Source: a virus
Length of the DNA: 64,000 bases
IMG/VR virus record: IMGVR_UViG_3300029787_000002
Location: 41,633-105,632 of that record
Strand: one strand, 5' to 3'
A model generated the notes under the pieces. That model searched no databases and was not told the origin of the DNA. It saw nothing but the letters and a program-made list of their open reading frames with translations. A program made the position numbers and the translations under genes. Below are positions 24,913-33,039 of the stretch, piece after piece. The number at the start of each line of letters is the position of its first letter. Position 1 is the stretch's first letter.

Positions 24913-26010
24913 ATGGCATTCCTATCGGGTGGCGAACAAACAACTATCAACTCTACTATTACAGAGTTATTTCCTGCACTAGCATTTAATACAGGAAAGA
25001 AGTTTAGTAACGCTGCTGATTTAGAAGAGTACATTGATAACTTAGATCTAAGATCAATAAAAGCAAAAAAGACATTTGTAAACAATAATAATATTGATGC
25101 AGCGTATGGTTATATTAATAAATTAGATCAGATTAGACCTGCAATGAAAAAAACAAAACTGGATAATGCTGTAGGTATTCTGAATTACTTGTATAAGTAT
25201 CACAAGTCAAGACCAATCCAACAGGTTGTCTGGGGATATAGAGAAAAACCAAGAGGAGTTCCATCTAATCACGCAGGTGATATTTTTTTAGTTCATAAAA
25301 ATCAAAAGATTTCACCTAAAGTAGTAGGTATTAGTTTAAAAGCAGGAACAAAAAAATCCAAAGAACCTAAACTAAACTCTTATGTAGGAACAACTTTAAG
25401 AAAGGATGCATGGAAGAAGGCATACCCTAGAGCAACAGATCAGTTAAAAGATAAGTTGTGGGCAGAAGTATACTCTAAGGTCCCAAGATTACCTGTAAAA
25501 GGTAAAGACAAAGTTGATAAGAATAACTGGTTGACATTGACTGCCACTAGACAGAAACCAAATCCAATTCTAGTAGAAAAAGTTCTTGATCTATTTGAAG
25601 CAGATCCTAAAAAGTTTGATGCTTTCTATATTGAAATGAATAAGGTCTGCAGAGAACATCTGGTTGGGATGATCAATGGCAATCTAAATGCAACTAAAGC
25701 ATGGATTAAAGAAGAGTTTAGATTGCAAGAACAAGATGTTGAAGTACCTATGATCTTAGTAAAAGCAATTGGGAATAAAGCAGACTCATCTTCTACAGAT
25801 CCTTTAAGAGATATTCTACCTAAGGTAACCAAAGTCAAAGCATACCTTAAGTCTGGTTCTGTCCAAGAATGGTTTATCGATGTTATGGCAAATGGTAGTG
25901 AGAAATTAACTCTATCGATGACTATTAGAAGTGACTCAGAATATAGAAAGTCAAAACAGAAGGGTAAACTAGGAGCGTACATGATGCTCAAGTTACTTTA
26001 TAGAAGTTGA
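24913..26010 (+). CDS. Hypothetical protein with possible nuclease core
   Basis: A 365-residue protein. Around residues 120-150 it has NHAGDIFLVHKN, about 15 residues, then VVGISLKAGTKKSKEPKLNSY. The D123...S141-x-K143 spacing resembles the D-x(n)-(E/S)xK half of PD-(D/E)XK nucleases, and the basic 'KAGTKKSK' stretch could touch DNA. No catalytic glutamate is obvious upstream. The rest is helical and lysine-rich. It is transcribed from its own late-like motif and precedes the third promoter module. Structural or DNA-processing roles are both possible. Confidence 0.6.
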   Translation: MAFLSGGEQTTINSTITELFPALAFNTGKKFSNAADLEEYIDNLDLRSIKAKKTFVNNNNIDAAYGYINKLDQIRPAMKKTKLDNAVGILNYLYKYHKSRPIQQVVWGYREKPRGVPSNHAGDIFLVHKNQKISPKVVGISLKAGTKKSKEPKLNSYVGTTLRKDAWKKAYPRATDQLKDKLWAEVYSKVPRLPVKGKDKVDKNNWLTLTATRQKPNPILVEKVLDLFEADPKKFDAFYIEMNKVCREHLVGMINGNLNATKAWIKEEFRLQEQDVEVPMILVKAIGNKADSSSTDPLRDILPKVTKVKAYLKSGSVQEWFIDVMANGSEKLTLSMTIRSDSEYRKSKQKGKLGAYMMLKLLYRS

Positions 26011-26086
26011 GACAGTTCAACAACTGGCACACACCCCCTACACAAGGCACTTGACTGTGCTATAATAAGGGTACCGAAAGACACCT
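26008..26086 (+). promoter_or_regulatory. Promoter module, copy 3
   Basis: Begins at the stop codon of the upstream gene with CAGTTCAACAACTGGCAC, then CTACAC at the -35 position, a 17 bp spacer and TATAAT at 26060-26065. The distances from the upstream GGCAC box to the -10 are the same as at 5052 and one base longer than at 2791. It drives the ligase-like gene at 26087. Confidence 0.7.
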
Positions 26087-27016
26087 ATGCCAAACAAACA
26101 CCTAGAGCATCCAGAAGACATGATCATGTATGGTCGTCGTGCTGCTCTGAGGACAGTCAATGCTCTGTTACACGAGGATCTGCCTCTTGGTGTGAAGTGG
26201 GATGGTGCTCCTGCTATTGTATTTGGGACTAACCCTGACAATGGTAAGTTCTTTGTTGGTACAAAGTCTGTATTCAACAAGGTTAAGGTCAAGATTGCTT
26301 ATTCATACGAGGACATTGATGCGTACTACAAGGGGGAAGTGGCGAACATTCTTCGTCTATGCTATCGCCACCTTCCTAGGATTGGTGGTATTGTCCAAGG
26401 TGACTATATTGGGGTATCTGGGGGTCGTACCTATACTCCTAACACTCTTGAGTATCGGTTTGCTACCAAAACTGGTGGTCATATTGTGTTTGCCCCTCAC
26501 ACTGGTTATGATGTTGTTTCTCCAACTGCCACTCCTCGTTTTGGTGTTAATGTTTTTGGTGAGTCTGATTGCTTTATGCTAGGACACAACGAAGCAAGTG
26601 CTGTTTGTGAAGGAAAGGTTAAGTTCGACTGGTTCAAATTCATGAAGAATCTAGTCAGGGCAAAGGTTCCTGCTGATAAGAAGATTCGTGACCAGATGTT
26701 CAAGCACATCAATCTATGGATTCGATTTGAGATGGTACCACCTTCCGCAGAAATGTATAATGCCTTACCTGATAAATATAAGCAAGAAGTGAATATCTAC
26801 ACCTTTAGAGTGTGGGATCAAATCTTCCAACTGAAACAGTCACTCATGAGCAATATACGAGTCAGTGGTACAGTCACTCCTTATTTGAATGACCAACCAA
26901 CTGCTCACGAAGGTTTCGTTACACAAAACGAAGTACCTGTGAAACTTGTAGACCGAATGACCTTTAGTAAAGCAAACTTTAACCTTAAAAAAAATTGGAC
27001 GAATGAAAAAGTTTAG
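26087..27016 (+). CDS. Ligase-like nucleotidyltransferase (DUF6267-type)
   Basis: A 309-residue protein carrying motifs of the covalent nucleotidyltransferase (ligase/capping) superfamily. Motif I is KWDGAPAIVFG with K37-x-D-G, followed by QGDYIG near 104, HIVFAPHTGY near 135, EGFVTQ near 273 and PVKLVDR near 285 as motif IV/V candidates. K37 would form the AMP-lysine intermediate. It could seal RNA or DNA nicks, or modify tRNA or protein. The name DUF6267 is recalled, not searched. It overlaps the following nucleotidylyltransferase gene by 14 bases, so they are probably used together. Confidence 0.75.
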   Translation: MPNKHLEHPEDMIMYGRRAALRTVNALLHEDLPLGVKWDGAPAIVFGTNPDNGKFFVGTKSVFNKVKVKIAYSYEDIDAYYKGEVANILRLCYRHLPRIGGIVQGDYIGVSGGRTYTPNTLEYRFATKTGGHIVFAPHTGYDVVSPTATPRFGVNVFGESDCFMLGHNEASAVCEGKVKFDWFKFMKNLVRAKVPADKKIRDQMFKHINLWIRFEMVPPSAEMYNALPDKYKQEVNIYTFRVWDQIFQLKQSLMSNIRVSGTVTPYLNDQPTAHEGFVTQNEVPVKLVDRMTFSKANFNLKKNWTNEKV

Positions 27017-28160
27017 TGCTTTCCTATCTGAAGCAGAAAGATCGTTCGCTGCAAAAGCAGCAGAGAAACTAAACCTCCAACACATTGGTTACGGACGGTA
27101 TGCCGATCAAAATGGCAACGTAACCCATATGTCGAAGGATGGTAAACTAGTAAAAATTACAAAAGACAATGACGCAGGACCCCAACAATCAGCAGGAGGA
27201 GAAGAAACTGCAGATGGCGAGGGTGCGGTCGATCAAGGTGCAATATCTATTACATTTGGAAGATTTAATCCACCTACTATTGGACATGAGAAACTTCTAG
27301 ACAAAGTAGCAAGAGAGGCAAAAACTAGTGGAGGAGAGTATAGAATATACCCCTCAAGGTCGGAGGATCCTAAGAAGAACCCCCTCGATGCGGGGACTAA
27401 AATCAAGTATATGCGCCAAGCGTACCCTGATCATTCTAACGCGATTATTGATAATGCTGACATGCGTACTATTTTTGATGTTCTCAGTGGACTCGATGCT
27501 GACGGGTATAGTTCAGTTAATATTGTGGTGGGTGGTGATAGGGTCAGTGAATTCAACTCACTAGCAAACAAGTATAATGGTGACCTTTATACCTTTGATG
27601 AGATTAAAGTAACTTCAGCAGGTGGTAGAGATCCTGATGGTGAAGGTGTGTCAGGTATGTCAGCATCTAAACTTAGAGCAGCAGCAGTACAGGGTGACTT
27701 CGATTCATTTAAGTCAGGTATACCAAAGGGTATCAAAGATAAGGATCTTCAGTCACTTTACGGAACGTTAAGAACTGCAATGAAGGTTGAAGAAGACCAA
27801 GATTTTGGCGATTGTTCTTATAATATATTTGAGTACGCACCTAAGTTGGACTCTCAAGGATTGAGAGAAGCATACTTCTCAGGTGAATTATTCAAAGAGG
27901 GCACATTCGTTGAAAACCTTAACACAGGGATCATTTCTAAGATTGTTAGTAGGGGTAGCAATTACGTCATCTCTATTGATGAGTCTGACCATCTATTTCG
28001 TACTTGGTTGAAAGACATGGTGGAACGAAATGACATCAAGTTCTTTAATTTCAAACCTGCAGGTGAGATGGGAACTGATAAACTCGCTAACTATATGCGT
28101 AAACTTACCCCTGGTGAGTTTATTAACAAGATAAATAAAAAGGATAAGGTTACCAAATAA
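27003..28160 (+). CDS. Cytidylyltransferase-fold nucleotidylyltransferase with extra domains
   Basis: A 385-residue protein. After a head of about 80 residues with an acidic Gln/Gly/Glu linker, the HxGH-superfamily motif reads ITFGRFNPPTIGHEKLL (about 83-99) and the second motif SGMSASKLRAAA (about 216-227) replaces ISSTxxR. This is the NMN/pantetheine adenylyltransferase fold, so NAD or coenzyme synthesis, or nucleotide transfer to another substrate, is likely. The C-terminal 120 residues form an unknown domain with EGTFVENLNTGIISKIVSRG, an SH3-like beta pattern. It follows a ligase-like enzyme. Confidence 0.8.
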   Translation: MKKFSAFLSEAERSFAAKAAEKLNLQHIGYGRYADQNGNVTHMSKDGKLVKITKDNDAGPQQSAGGEETADGEGAVDQGAISITFGRFNPPTIGHEKLLDKVAREAKTSGGEYRIYPSRSEDPKKNPLDAGTKIKYMRQAYPDHSNAIIDNADMRTIFDVLSGLDADGYSSVNIVVGGDRVSEFNSLANKYNGDLYTFDEIKVTSAGGRDPDGEGVSGMSASKLRAAAVQGDFDSFKSGIPKGIKDKDLQSLYGTLRTAMKVEEDQDFGDCSYNIFEYAPKLDSQGLREAYFSGELFKEGTFVENLNTGIISKIVSRGSNYVISIDESDHLFRTWLKDMVERNDIKFFNFKPAGEMGTDKLANYMRKLTPGEFINKINKKDKVTK

Positions 28161-28161
28161 G

Positions 28162-29631
28162 ATGAATTTTAAAGAACTACCTGATATGTCTGCTGCCTAT
28201 CAAGAGGTGCAGGAGAAAACAAAGAAACTCGATCCAGTCGGGAAAGAGGATGGTGACATCAATAATGATGGCAAAAAAGATAAAACAGATTCTTATCTTG
28301 CTAACCGCAGAAAAGTTATTGGAAATAAACTCAAGAACGAACATCATCAGAAAGATGAAGATGGTAACGTCATTGAGCACGAAGAAACTACACCCAGTTC
28401 TGTAGAAGAAGGAGCAACTCCTGAGTCTGGTACTGGTAAGTATTATAAAGAGGGCAAACCTACTGCTATGCAGAAGGAAAAGCGTGCCAAGATGGAGAAG
28501 ATCAAGGCATTAACTAATGCAGGTAAGCATAAGGAAGCAAGTGCACTCTACAAGAAAGAAGAAGTAGAGGAAGTAGAAGAAGGTAGTGCATACGGTATCT
28601 ACAAAGGTGACGGTAAGGATAAGATCCGAGCACCAAGAATGCAGAAAGGTGCCATGGCATATGATGGTCCTAACAAGGCAGCATCCGAAGCAAAGGATCG
28701 CATTCTTGCTAAGACTAAAGCAAAGATGAAGAAGGAAGCATTTGCTTTCTCTGAAGAAGAACTATTTGATTTGTATGAAAACTTTGAAGAGTTTGATAGT
28801 GTAACTGATGAAGAACTCGTAGACTTCATGCTTGAGTCTATCTGTGAACTAGCAGAGGACGATCAGGATCTTCTGGAAATCTGTGAAGCACTTGAGGAAG
28901 TTGAGGTTCTATCTGAAGAGAAGTATAAGCAACTTGAACTCAAGTTAAAACCTTCCAAGATGGATCGAGTAAAGAGTGCTGCAAAGAAAGCAGGTGGTAT
29001 GCTCAAGAAAGGTGTTAAGGCAGCAGGTAAGTCTGTCGCTAAGAATACAGGTAAAGCAGTTGGTGAATTCCAAGCAGCACGCATCAAAGCAAAGCGTGCA
29101 TCGATGGAAAAAACTCCTGCTAAGTCCAAGGACGATGATGGTACTGGTGGCAAGTTAGATAAACTTATCTCTAGTGTCAAAGGTAAGAAGTCTGACTCTG
29201 GCAGCAGCAGTTCTTCAGATAGCAGCAGCAGTTCTTCAGGTGGTAGTTCATCTGGTAGCAGCAGCAGTGGTGAAACTAGAAGGGCAGCAGGTGGTGCACT
29301 CAGGTCTGTAGGTAGACTCCTTAAGAAGGGTCTTAAGAAAGCAGTTGGTAAGACTTCTAGATTAGTATCTAAAGGTAGTGACAAACTTGCTAAGAGACTT
29401 GGTGAAGACTATGAAACTATCTCTCATCTATATGAGTCAGGTCTGTTCCAAATCTTTGAGATCGAAAACGTTATTGCAGAGAACTATCGTGCAATGAGAA
29501 ATCCTGAGAAGTATGAGAGGGACCAAGAGAAGAGTGACAAGAGAAGTGCTAAACAGAAGAGAATGGCAGATCCTAAGAGAGGAATTAACTCTCCTGCATT
29601 TAAAGAGTTCATGCGTCAGCAAGGTATGTGA
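28162..29631 (+). CDS. Highly charged, low-complexity protein with dockerin-like calcium motif
   Basis: A 489-residue protein. Near the N-terminus, DGDINNDGKKDKTDSYL (residues 30-46) is an EF-hand/dockerin-type calcium loop. Next come Lys/Glu-rich helices, a very acidic block near 195-250, an alanine/lysine helix (KKAGGMLKKGVKAAGKSVAK), a long Ser/Gly tract at about 345-370, and a basic C-terminus ending PAFKEFMRQQGM. Internal repeats of KKGVK/KKGLK are visible. The composition is that of a scaffold, core or virion-internal protein, not an enzyme. It belongs to a run of similar charged proteins (28162-30602). Confidence 0.65.
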   Translation: MNFKELPDMSAAYQEVQEKTKKLDPVGKEDGDINNDGKKDKTDSYLANRRKVIGNKLKNEHHQKDEDGNVIEHEETTPSSVEEGATPESGTGKYYKEGKPTAMQKEKRAKMEKIKALTNAGKHKEASALYKKEEVEEVEEGSAYGIYKGDGKDKIRAPRMQKGAMAYDGPNKAASEAKDRILAKTKAKMKKEAFAFSEEELFDLYENFEEFDSVTDEELVDFMLESICELAEDDQDLLEICEALEEVEVLSEEKYKQLELKLKPSKMDRVKSAAKKAGGMLKKGVKAAGKSVAKNTGKAVGEFQAARIKAKRASMEKTPAKSKDDDGTGGKLDKLISSVKGKKSDSGSSSSSDSSSSSSGGSSSGSSSSGETRRAAGGALRSVGRLLKKGLKKAVGKTSRLVSKGSDKLAKRLGEDYETISHLYESGLFQIFEIENVIAENYRAMRNPEKYERDQEKSDKRSAKQKRMADPKRGINSPAFKEFMRQQGM

Positions 29632-29634
29632 TCT

Positions 29635-30285
29635 ATGTTAAGTTTTAAAGCACTTACGGAAAAGAAATCTAAGATCCTTGTCAATCCTAAGAAAAAGGAT
29701 ATGATGGAGGTCAAGGGCATGAATCATGGTGAAGACTGTGACTGTAAAAAATGTGAGACAAAACGTAAAGGGGAGGAAGTACAGGACGGTCCTGATATCA
29801 GTACTGAACAAGTAAACCCCCTAAATAAAACACCTACACAAACAACCAACGCTTATGACAGTCAAGAAGAAGTTTCAGAAGAAAGCAATCAAGAAGAGCG
29901 CGATCCAGAAACTTCACTTATACGATTCAGAGAATTTAATGAGGCGACTAGATTAAAGAAGGAGAAAGGTTACGACAAGGGCGGTACTAGAAAACCTGTC
30001 CCAGGAGCAAAACCTTCTGCCATGGACGTAGTAAAAGCACAGATTGCCAAACAATATGGTAAAGGTGCAATCATCGGTCAAGGTGGCAGCAAACAAGACA
30101 AAAAAGTAAAGGGTGCTAAGTCTACTGCAGGTACTGGTAAGTACAAGAAAGCAGCAGATCAGAAAAAGCAAACAGCATCTGATGCAAAGAAGAGAGGTTT
30201 CAAGGACGTCAAGTCTTACACCAACACCATGGCACGCTACGGTGGTAAAGACAACTACGATAAAGGTAGAGGACTCGGATCTTGA
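29635..30285 (+). CDS. Charged hypothetical protein with CxC/CxxC motif
   Basis: A 216-residue protein. GEDCDCKKCETKRKG near residues 33-47 has a CxC-x2-C cluster that might bind metal. It is otherwise acidic to residue 100 and then strongly basic Lys/Gly-rich (KKVKGAKSTAGTGKYKKAADQ), resembling its upstream neighbour. This composition suggests an intrinsically disordered virion or DNA-associated protein. It starts four bases after the previous stop. Function unknown. Confidence 0.6.
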   Translation: MLSFKALTEKKSKILVNPKKKDMMEVKGMNHGEDCDCKKCETKRKGEEVQDGPDISTEQVNPLNKTPTQTTNAYDSQEEVSEESNQEERDPETSLIRFREFNEATRLKKEKGYDKGGTRKPVPGAKPSAMDVVKAQIAKQYGKGAIIGQGGSKQDKKVKGAKSTAGTGKYKKAADQKKQTASDAKKRGFKDVKSYTNTMARYGGKDNYDKGRGLGS

Positions 30286-30602
30286 AGGTTGACTTAACCA
30301 ATAACTGCCCTCAGGGGCAGTATTATTGTTTTGATGATAAAAAGTGTAAACCCATGCCTAAAGGTATGACTGTAGGAGGAGATGGTATGTTACGCAAAGA
30401 AGAACTAACACATCTTAAACAAGATAGAGAGCACAAAGAACGTGACGCTCGTATGAAATATGGTAAATCATACAAAGAAGTTCTAAAAAATATGAAAGAC
30501 AAGAAAGATAAATTATATTCTGACACCAGAAAGAAGGGTGTAAGATTTTACGATAAGAAGGGTTCAGGGTATATGAAGGATGGTAAGAAGACCTACGATT
30601 AG
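30282..30602 (+). CDS. Small basic protein with two cysteine pairs
   Basis: A 106-residue ORF starting at TTG 30282, overlapping the previous stop. The N-terminus NNCPQGQYYCFDDKKCKPMPKGM has three cysteines, a disulfide or metal motif, followed by a basic helical region (KQDREHKERDARMKYGKSYKEVLK) and a Lys/Gly end. A 7-bp hairpin lies inside its first codons (30304-30321). The TTG start is inferred because no ATG fits without losing the cysteine motif. Confidence 0.55.
   Translation: MKVDLTNNCPQGQYYCFDDKKCKPMPKGMTVGGDGMLRKEELTHLKQDREHKERDARMKYGKSYKEVLKNMKDKKDKLYSDTRKKGVRFYDKKGSGYMKDGKKTYD
30304..30332 (+). terminator. Hairpin with U-rich tail inside a coding start
   Basis: Perfect stem ACTGCCC / GGGCAGT, loop TCAG, then ATTATTGTTTT. 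It looks like an intrinsic terminator but lies within the first codons of the ORF at 30282, so it may be an attenuator. Confidence 0.4.
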
Positions 30603-30636
30603 AAGCCTATATATTGTAGTTTCTAAAAATTAAATC

Positions 30637-30834
30637 ATGTTAGGTTTTCTATTACCACTCGCTTATAAAGTAGTTGATTCGGCAGTCGCTAAGATTCCTG
30701 AGGATGCAGAACTTGGCGAAAAACTTATCGACATCTGTTTACTAATCATCGGCAAGGCAGTTAAACTGACTAAAACTGATGCAGACGACAAACTTTTTGA
30801 AAAAGTAAAAGAGTCTCTAGTCACTAGAGGTTGA
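30637..30834 (+). CDS. Small hydrophobic helical protein
   Basis: A 65-residue product, MLGFLLPLAYKVVDSAVAKIPE followed by an amphipathic helical region with GEKLIDICLLIIGKAVKLTK. It could be peripheral to a membrane or virion. It is preceded by a short AT-rich gap without clear promoter boxes. Function unknown; the order suggests it belongs with the late genes. Confidence 0.55.
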   Translation: MLGFLLPLAYKVVDSAVAKIPEDAELGEKLIDICLLIIGKAVKLTKTDADDKLFEKVKESLVTRG

Positions 30835-30841
30835 TAAACAC

Positions 30842-30848
30842 CTAAATA
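30842..30848 (+). promoter_or_regulatory. Late-type promoter motif CTAAATA
   Basis: CTAAATA 31 bases upstream of the ATG at 30879, in a 44-base gap. The same motif precedes several structural genes here. Late use is inferred. Confidence 0.5.
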
Positions 30849-30878
30849 AAGAATAGGAAAGATCTTTACTGGAGTACC

Positions 30879-31733
30879 ATGGCAATCTACGGAATACTTG
30901 ACGCCAAGGCAATGGGCACTAACGTTGGAGTTACCAACGCTGATGCTACTGTCACAACTTCGGGAGACTTTACGTCCGCCTCCGACAATTTGGTTGAAGT
31001 AGGTGATGTATTGGAACTCGGTGGTGTCGCATATATCGTCAAGCAAAGAACTAGTGCAACCGCATTAGAATTACACAAGAATTATGCAGGATCAACTGCA
31101 ACAATTACTGCAGCAAACGCAGTACGAAGAACACCTCCTCGTGCAGTAGCAGAATTTGTTATCAAAGGTGGCGATACTAACTCTTATGAGTTGGTTTTCG
31201 TTGACACTACTGAAGCAGCACTTGCAGAAAATAAATCACGAGGTATTACTGGACCAGGATGGTGGCAGTATCGTACCTTCACCGATCACAATGGTAACAC
31301 CAGACATAAGACTGAGTGTTTAGCAGTTGTTCATTCAGCATCAGGAGCATCTGGTGATGACACAGATGATACAGTCGTAGCAGACGCAGTATCAGCAGTC
31401 ACTATCAGTTCTCAACCTGCAAACTCTACTTCCTCCTCTGGAGCAGGTACATTCGCAGTCGGTACTGCTACAACTGGTACACCTGGAACTCTTGCTTTCA
31501 AATGGCAGAGACAGACAGCAAACGCTACTACTCGTTGGGTTGATATCGTTGGTGGAGCAGGTGGACTTGACACTGGCATCACATACGCAGACTTCACAAC
31601 TGCAACACTTGCATACTCAGCACTGGGTGGAGACACTCTTGATGGTTACAAGTACAGAGTGAAGATCACATCAGCAGGTGGTACAGAAGAGATCATCTCA
31701 AACGGTGCAGCAACACTAACCTTCAGCAGTTAA
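30879..31733 (+). CDS. Virion-type structural protein with Ig-like domain
   Basis: A 284-residue protein. The N-terminal half (1-145) is a beta-rich domain (GDVLELGGVAYIVKQRTSAT, GPGWWQYRTFTDHNGNTRHK) typical of capsid or tail decoration proteins. After a Gly/Asp linker, residues about 172-284 form an Ig-like domain (SAVTISSQPANSTSSSGAG...LAFKWQRQ...YKYRVKITSAGGTEEIISNGA). There are no enzyme motifs. A late-type motif precedes it, so it is probably an abundant virion protein with a surface-exposed Ig-like fold. The exact T4 counterpart is unclear. Confidence 0.7.
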   Translation: MAIYGILDAKAMGTNVGVTNADATVTTSGDFTSASDNLVEVGDVLELGGVAYIVKQRTSATALELHKNYAGSTATITAANAVRRTPPRAVAEFVIKGGDTNSYELVFVDTTEAALAENKSRGITGPGWWQYRTFTDHNGNTRHKTECLAVVHSASGASGDDTDDTVVADAVSAVTISSQPANSTSSSGAGTFAVGTATTGTPGTLAFKWQRQTANATTRWVDIVGGAGGLDTGITYADFTTATLAYSALGGDTLDGYKYRVKITSAGGTEEIISNGAATLTFSS

Positions 31734-31740
31734 TAACTAA

Positions 31741-32103
31741 ATGAAATTTGACGAATTGAATGAGTCTAACTACATTCTTTTCGCCATCAAACATTATGAA
31801 AATCCTCACTGTGTTACACGAGAGGATTTTGATGAAGACATAAAACGCTTCAAATACTTGAAGCGGTTATTGAAAAGATACTTGAGAGGGGGTCCACTAA
31901 GGATCCCTTTGATCTTGAATCACCTCATCATACTTTATAATGTATTTGGCGAAGCAGCAACACCCCTGCTCTTTTTTAAATTTGAAAGGGAATATTGGTG
32001 TTTGCTCAAAACTCTACTTCTTTATTTGAATAAATATCCCATAGGGATGATGCCAAATCTTGACGTAGATCCTACACTTAAAGCAGAATTGGACAAGATC
32101 TAA
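31741..32103 (+). CDS. Conserved-looking helical protein
   Basis: A 120-residue all-helical basic protein: RFKYLKRLLKRYLRGGPLRIPLILNHLIILYNVFG and a C-terminal NLDVDPTLKAELDKI. The double ILNHLIILYNVF pattern is common among cyanophage proteins of unknown function (from memory). There are no signal or membrane segments despite the hydrophobic helices. It sits seven bases after the Ig-like structural gene and overlaps the next gene (TAATG). Possibly an assembly or connector factor. Confidence 0.65.
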   Translation: MKFDELNESNYILFAIKHYENPHCVTREDFDEDIKRFKYLKRLLKRYLRGGPLRIPLILNHLIILYNVFGEAATPLLFFKFEREYWCLLKTLLLYLNKYPIGMMPNLDVDPTLKAELDKI

Positions 32104-32645
32104 TGAACGAAGAAATGATGACAGCAGGTACAGGAGGTTTCAGTGGCAGTGCTGCTGCGACAGGTCCTAATGCGGGTTATGATCCAGTTCTAAATTTTAA
32201 GAAAAAGGTACAGAAAAGAAAAAAATTAAAAGTAAAAGAATCCAAAGAAAATCCAACACAACCATCTAGACTATTTCAATACAAAGTAAAAGTTCCTGGG
32301 ATCGGTGATACTATTATCTACGCTAATAGTCCTGCTGAACTCAAGATGAAACTCAGATTAACAGTGATGCCTCAGTATAGAGGAGACATTAGTATAGAAA
32401 GAATCCTTCCTGCTAACGCTGCGAAGTTTTTTATGGATAAGCGGATGAAGCATATGAGAAATGTTAATGTTCATGAACAGGCAGGTGATGCCCAGATGAA
32501 ACAACAACAAACACAGATGAAGATTGCTATAGAAAAGAAGAAAGTGATGCTAAAGAAACAAGAATTAGCAAAACAACTTCAGATGAAGACCGCACAACTT
32601 AAGAAACAAGCAAGGGCAGGAGCAGAACAAGACGCAACGAGGTAA
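32103..32645 (+). CDS. Basic hypothetical protein with C-terminal coiled coil
   Basis: A 180-residue protein: a Gly/Ala-rich start, basic KKKVQKRKKLKVKESK, a small alpha/beta core (FQYKVKVPGIGDTIIYANSPAELKMKLR), then a Gln/Lys-rich coiled coil (MKQQQTQMKIAIEKKKVMLKKQELAKQ) to the end. The core resembles a small virion-associated fold. It overlaps both neighbours (TAATG). Function unknown; probably a virion-internal protein. Confidence 0.65.
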   Translation: MNEEMMTAGTGGFSGSAAATGPNAGYDPVLNFKKKVQKRKKLKVKESKENPTQPSRLFQYKVKVPGIGDTIIYANSPAELKMKLRLTVMPQYRGDISIERILPANAAKFFMDKRMKHMRNVNVHEQAGDAQMKQQQTQMKIAIEKKKVMLKKQELAKQLQMKTAQLKKQARAGAEQDATR

Positions 32646-33028
32646 TGTCTGACATAAACACCGCAATATTAGAGAGACTCGAAAGAGTAGTTGATTCCCT
32701 ACAGGAAAATTCTGTAAAGATGGGACAACTTCTTGCTGTCCATAACGAGAAGTTGGAAAATCAAGATCAGATTGACCGTGTGTTATTTGAAAAGATTGAT
32801 AGGTTACATGCGGATCTTACTCGTGATACATCAGAGATAAAAAAGGGGTGCGAACGTGACATCAGAAAAATCGATGAGCGTCTTAGACTCATGGAAAAGA
32901 AAATGTGGTCTATTTTTGGTGCTCTGTCTATTATATCTTTCTTGGTTAGTCCAATCGGACAAAAATTCCTCGGAGGATCAACAGGGTTGACAAACACAAC
33001 AAACAGTAGTATCATAGAAAAGCAATAA
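32645..33028 (+). CDS. Coiled-coil protein with C-terminal membrane anchor
   Basis: A 127-residue protein: a long coiled coil (residues 6-85, for example ERLERVVDSLQENSVKMGQL and DERLRLMEKKM) followed by one transmembrane helix, WSIFGALSIISFLVSPIGQKFL, and a short polar tail. This is the XhlA-like architecture of membrane-associated phage proteins, which can be involved in lysis or superinfection exclusion. It precedes gp61 by a short gap. A lytic role is not shown. Confidence 0.65.
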   Translation: MSDINTAILERLERVVDSLQENSVKMGQLLAVHNEKLENQDQIDRVLFEKIDRLHADLTRDTSEIKKGCERDIRKIDERLRLMEKKMWSIFGALSIISFLVSPIGQKFLGGSTGLTNTTNSSIIEKQ

Positions 33029-33039
33029 TTCTTTCCTAA

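Noticed and set aside
28863-29384. Minus-strand ORF of 173 codons rich in Leu/Pro/Ser
   Set aside because: It is the shadow of the Ser/Lys-rich plus-strand gene 28162-29631. Its composition simply mirrors the repeats, and it has no ribosome site.
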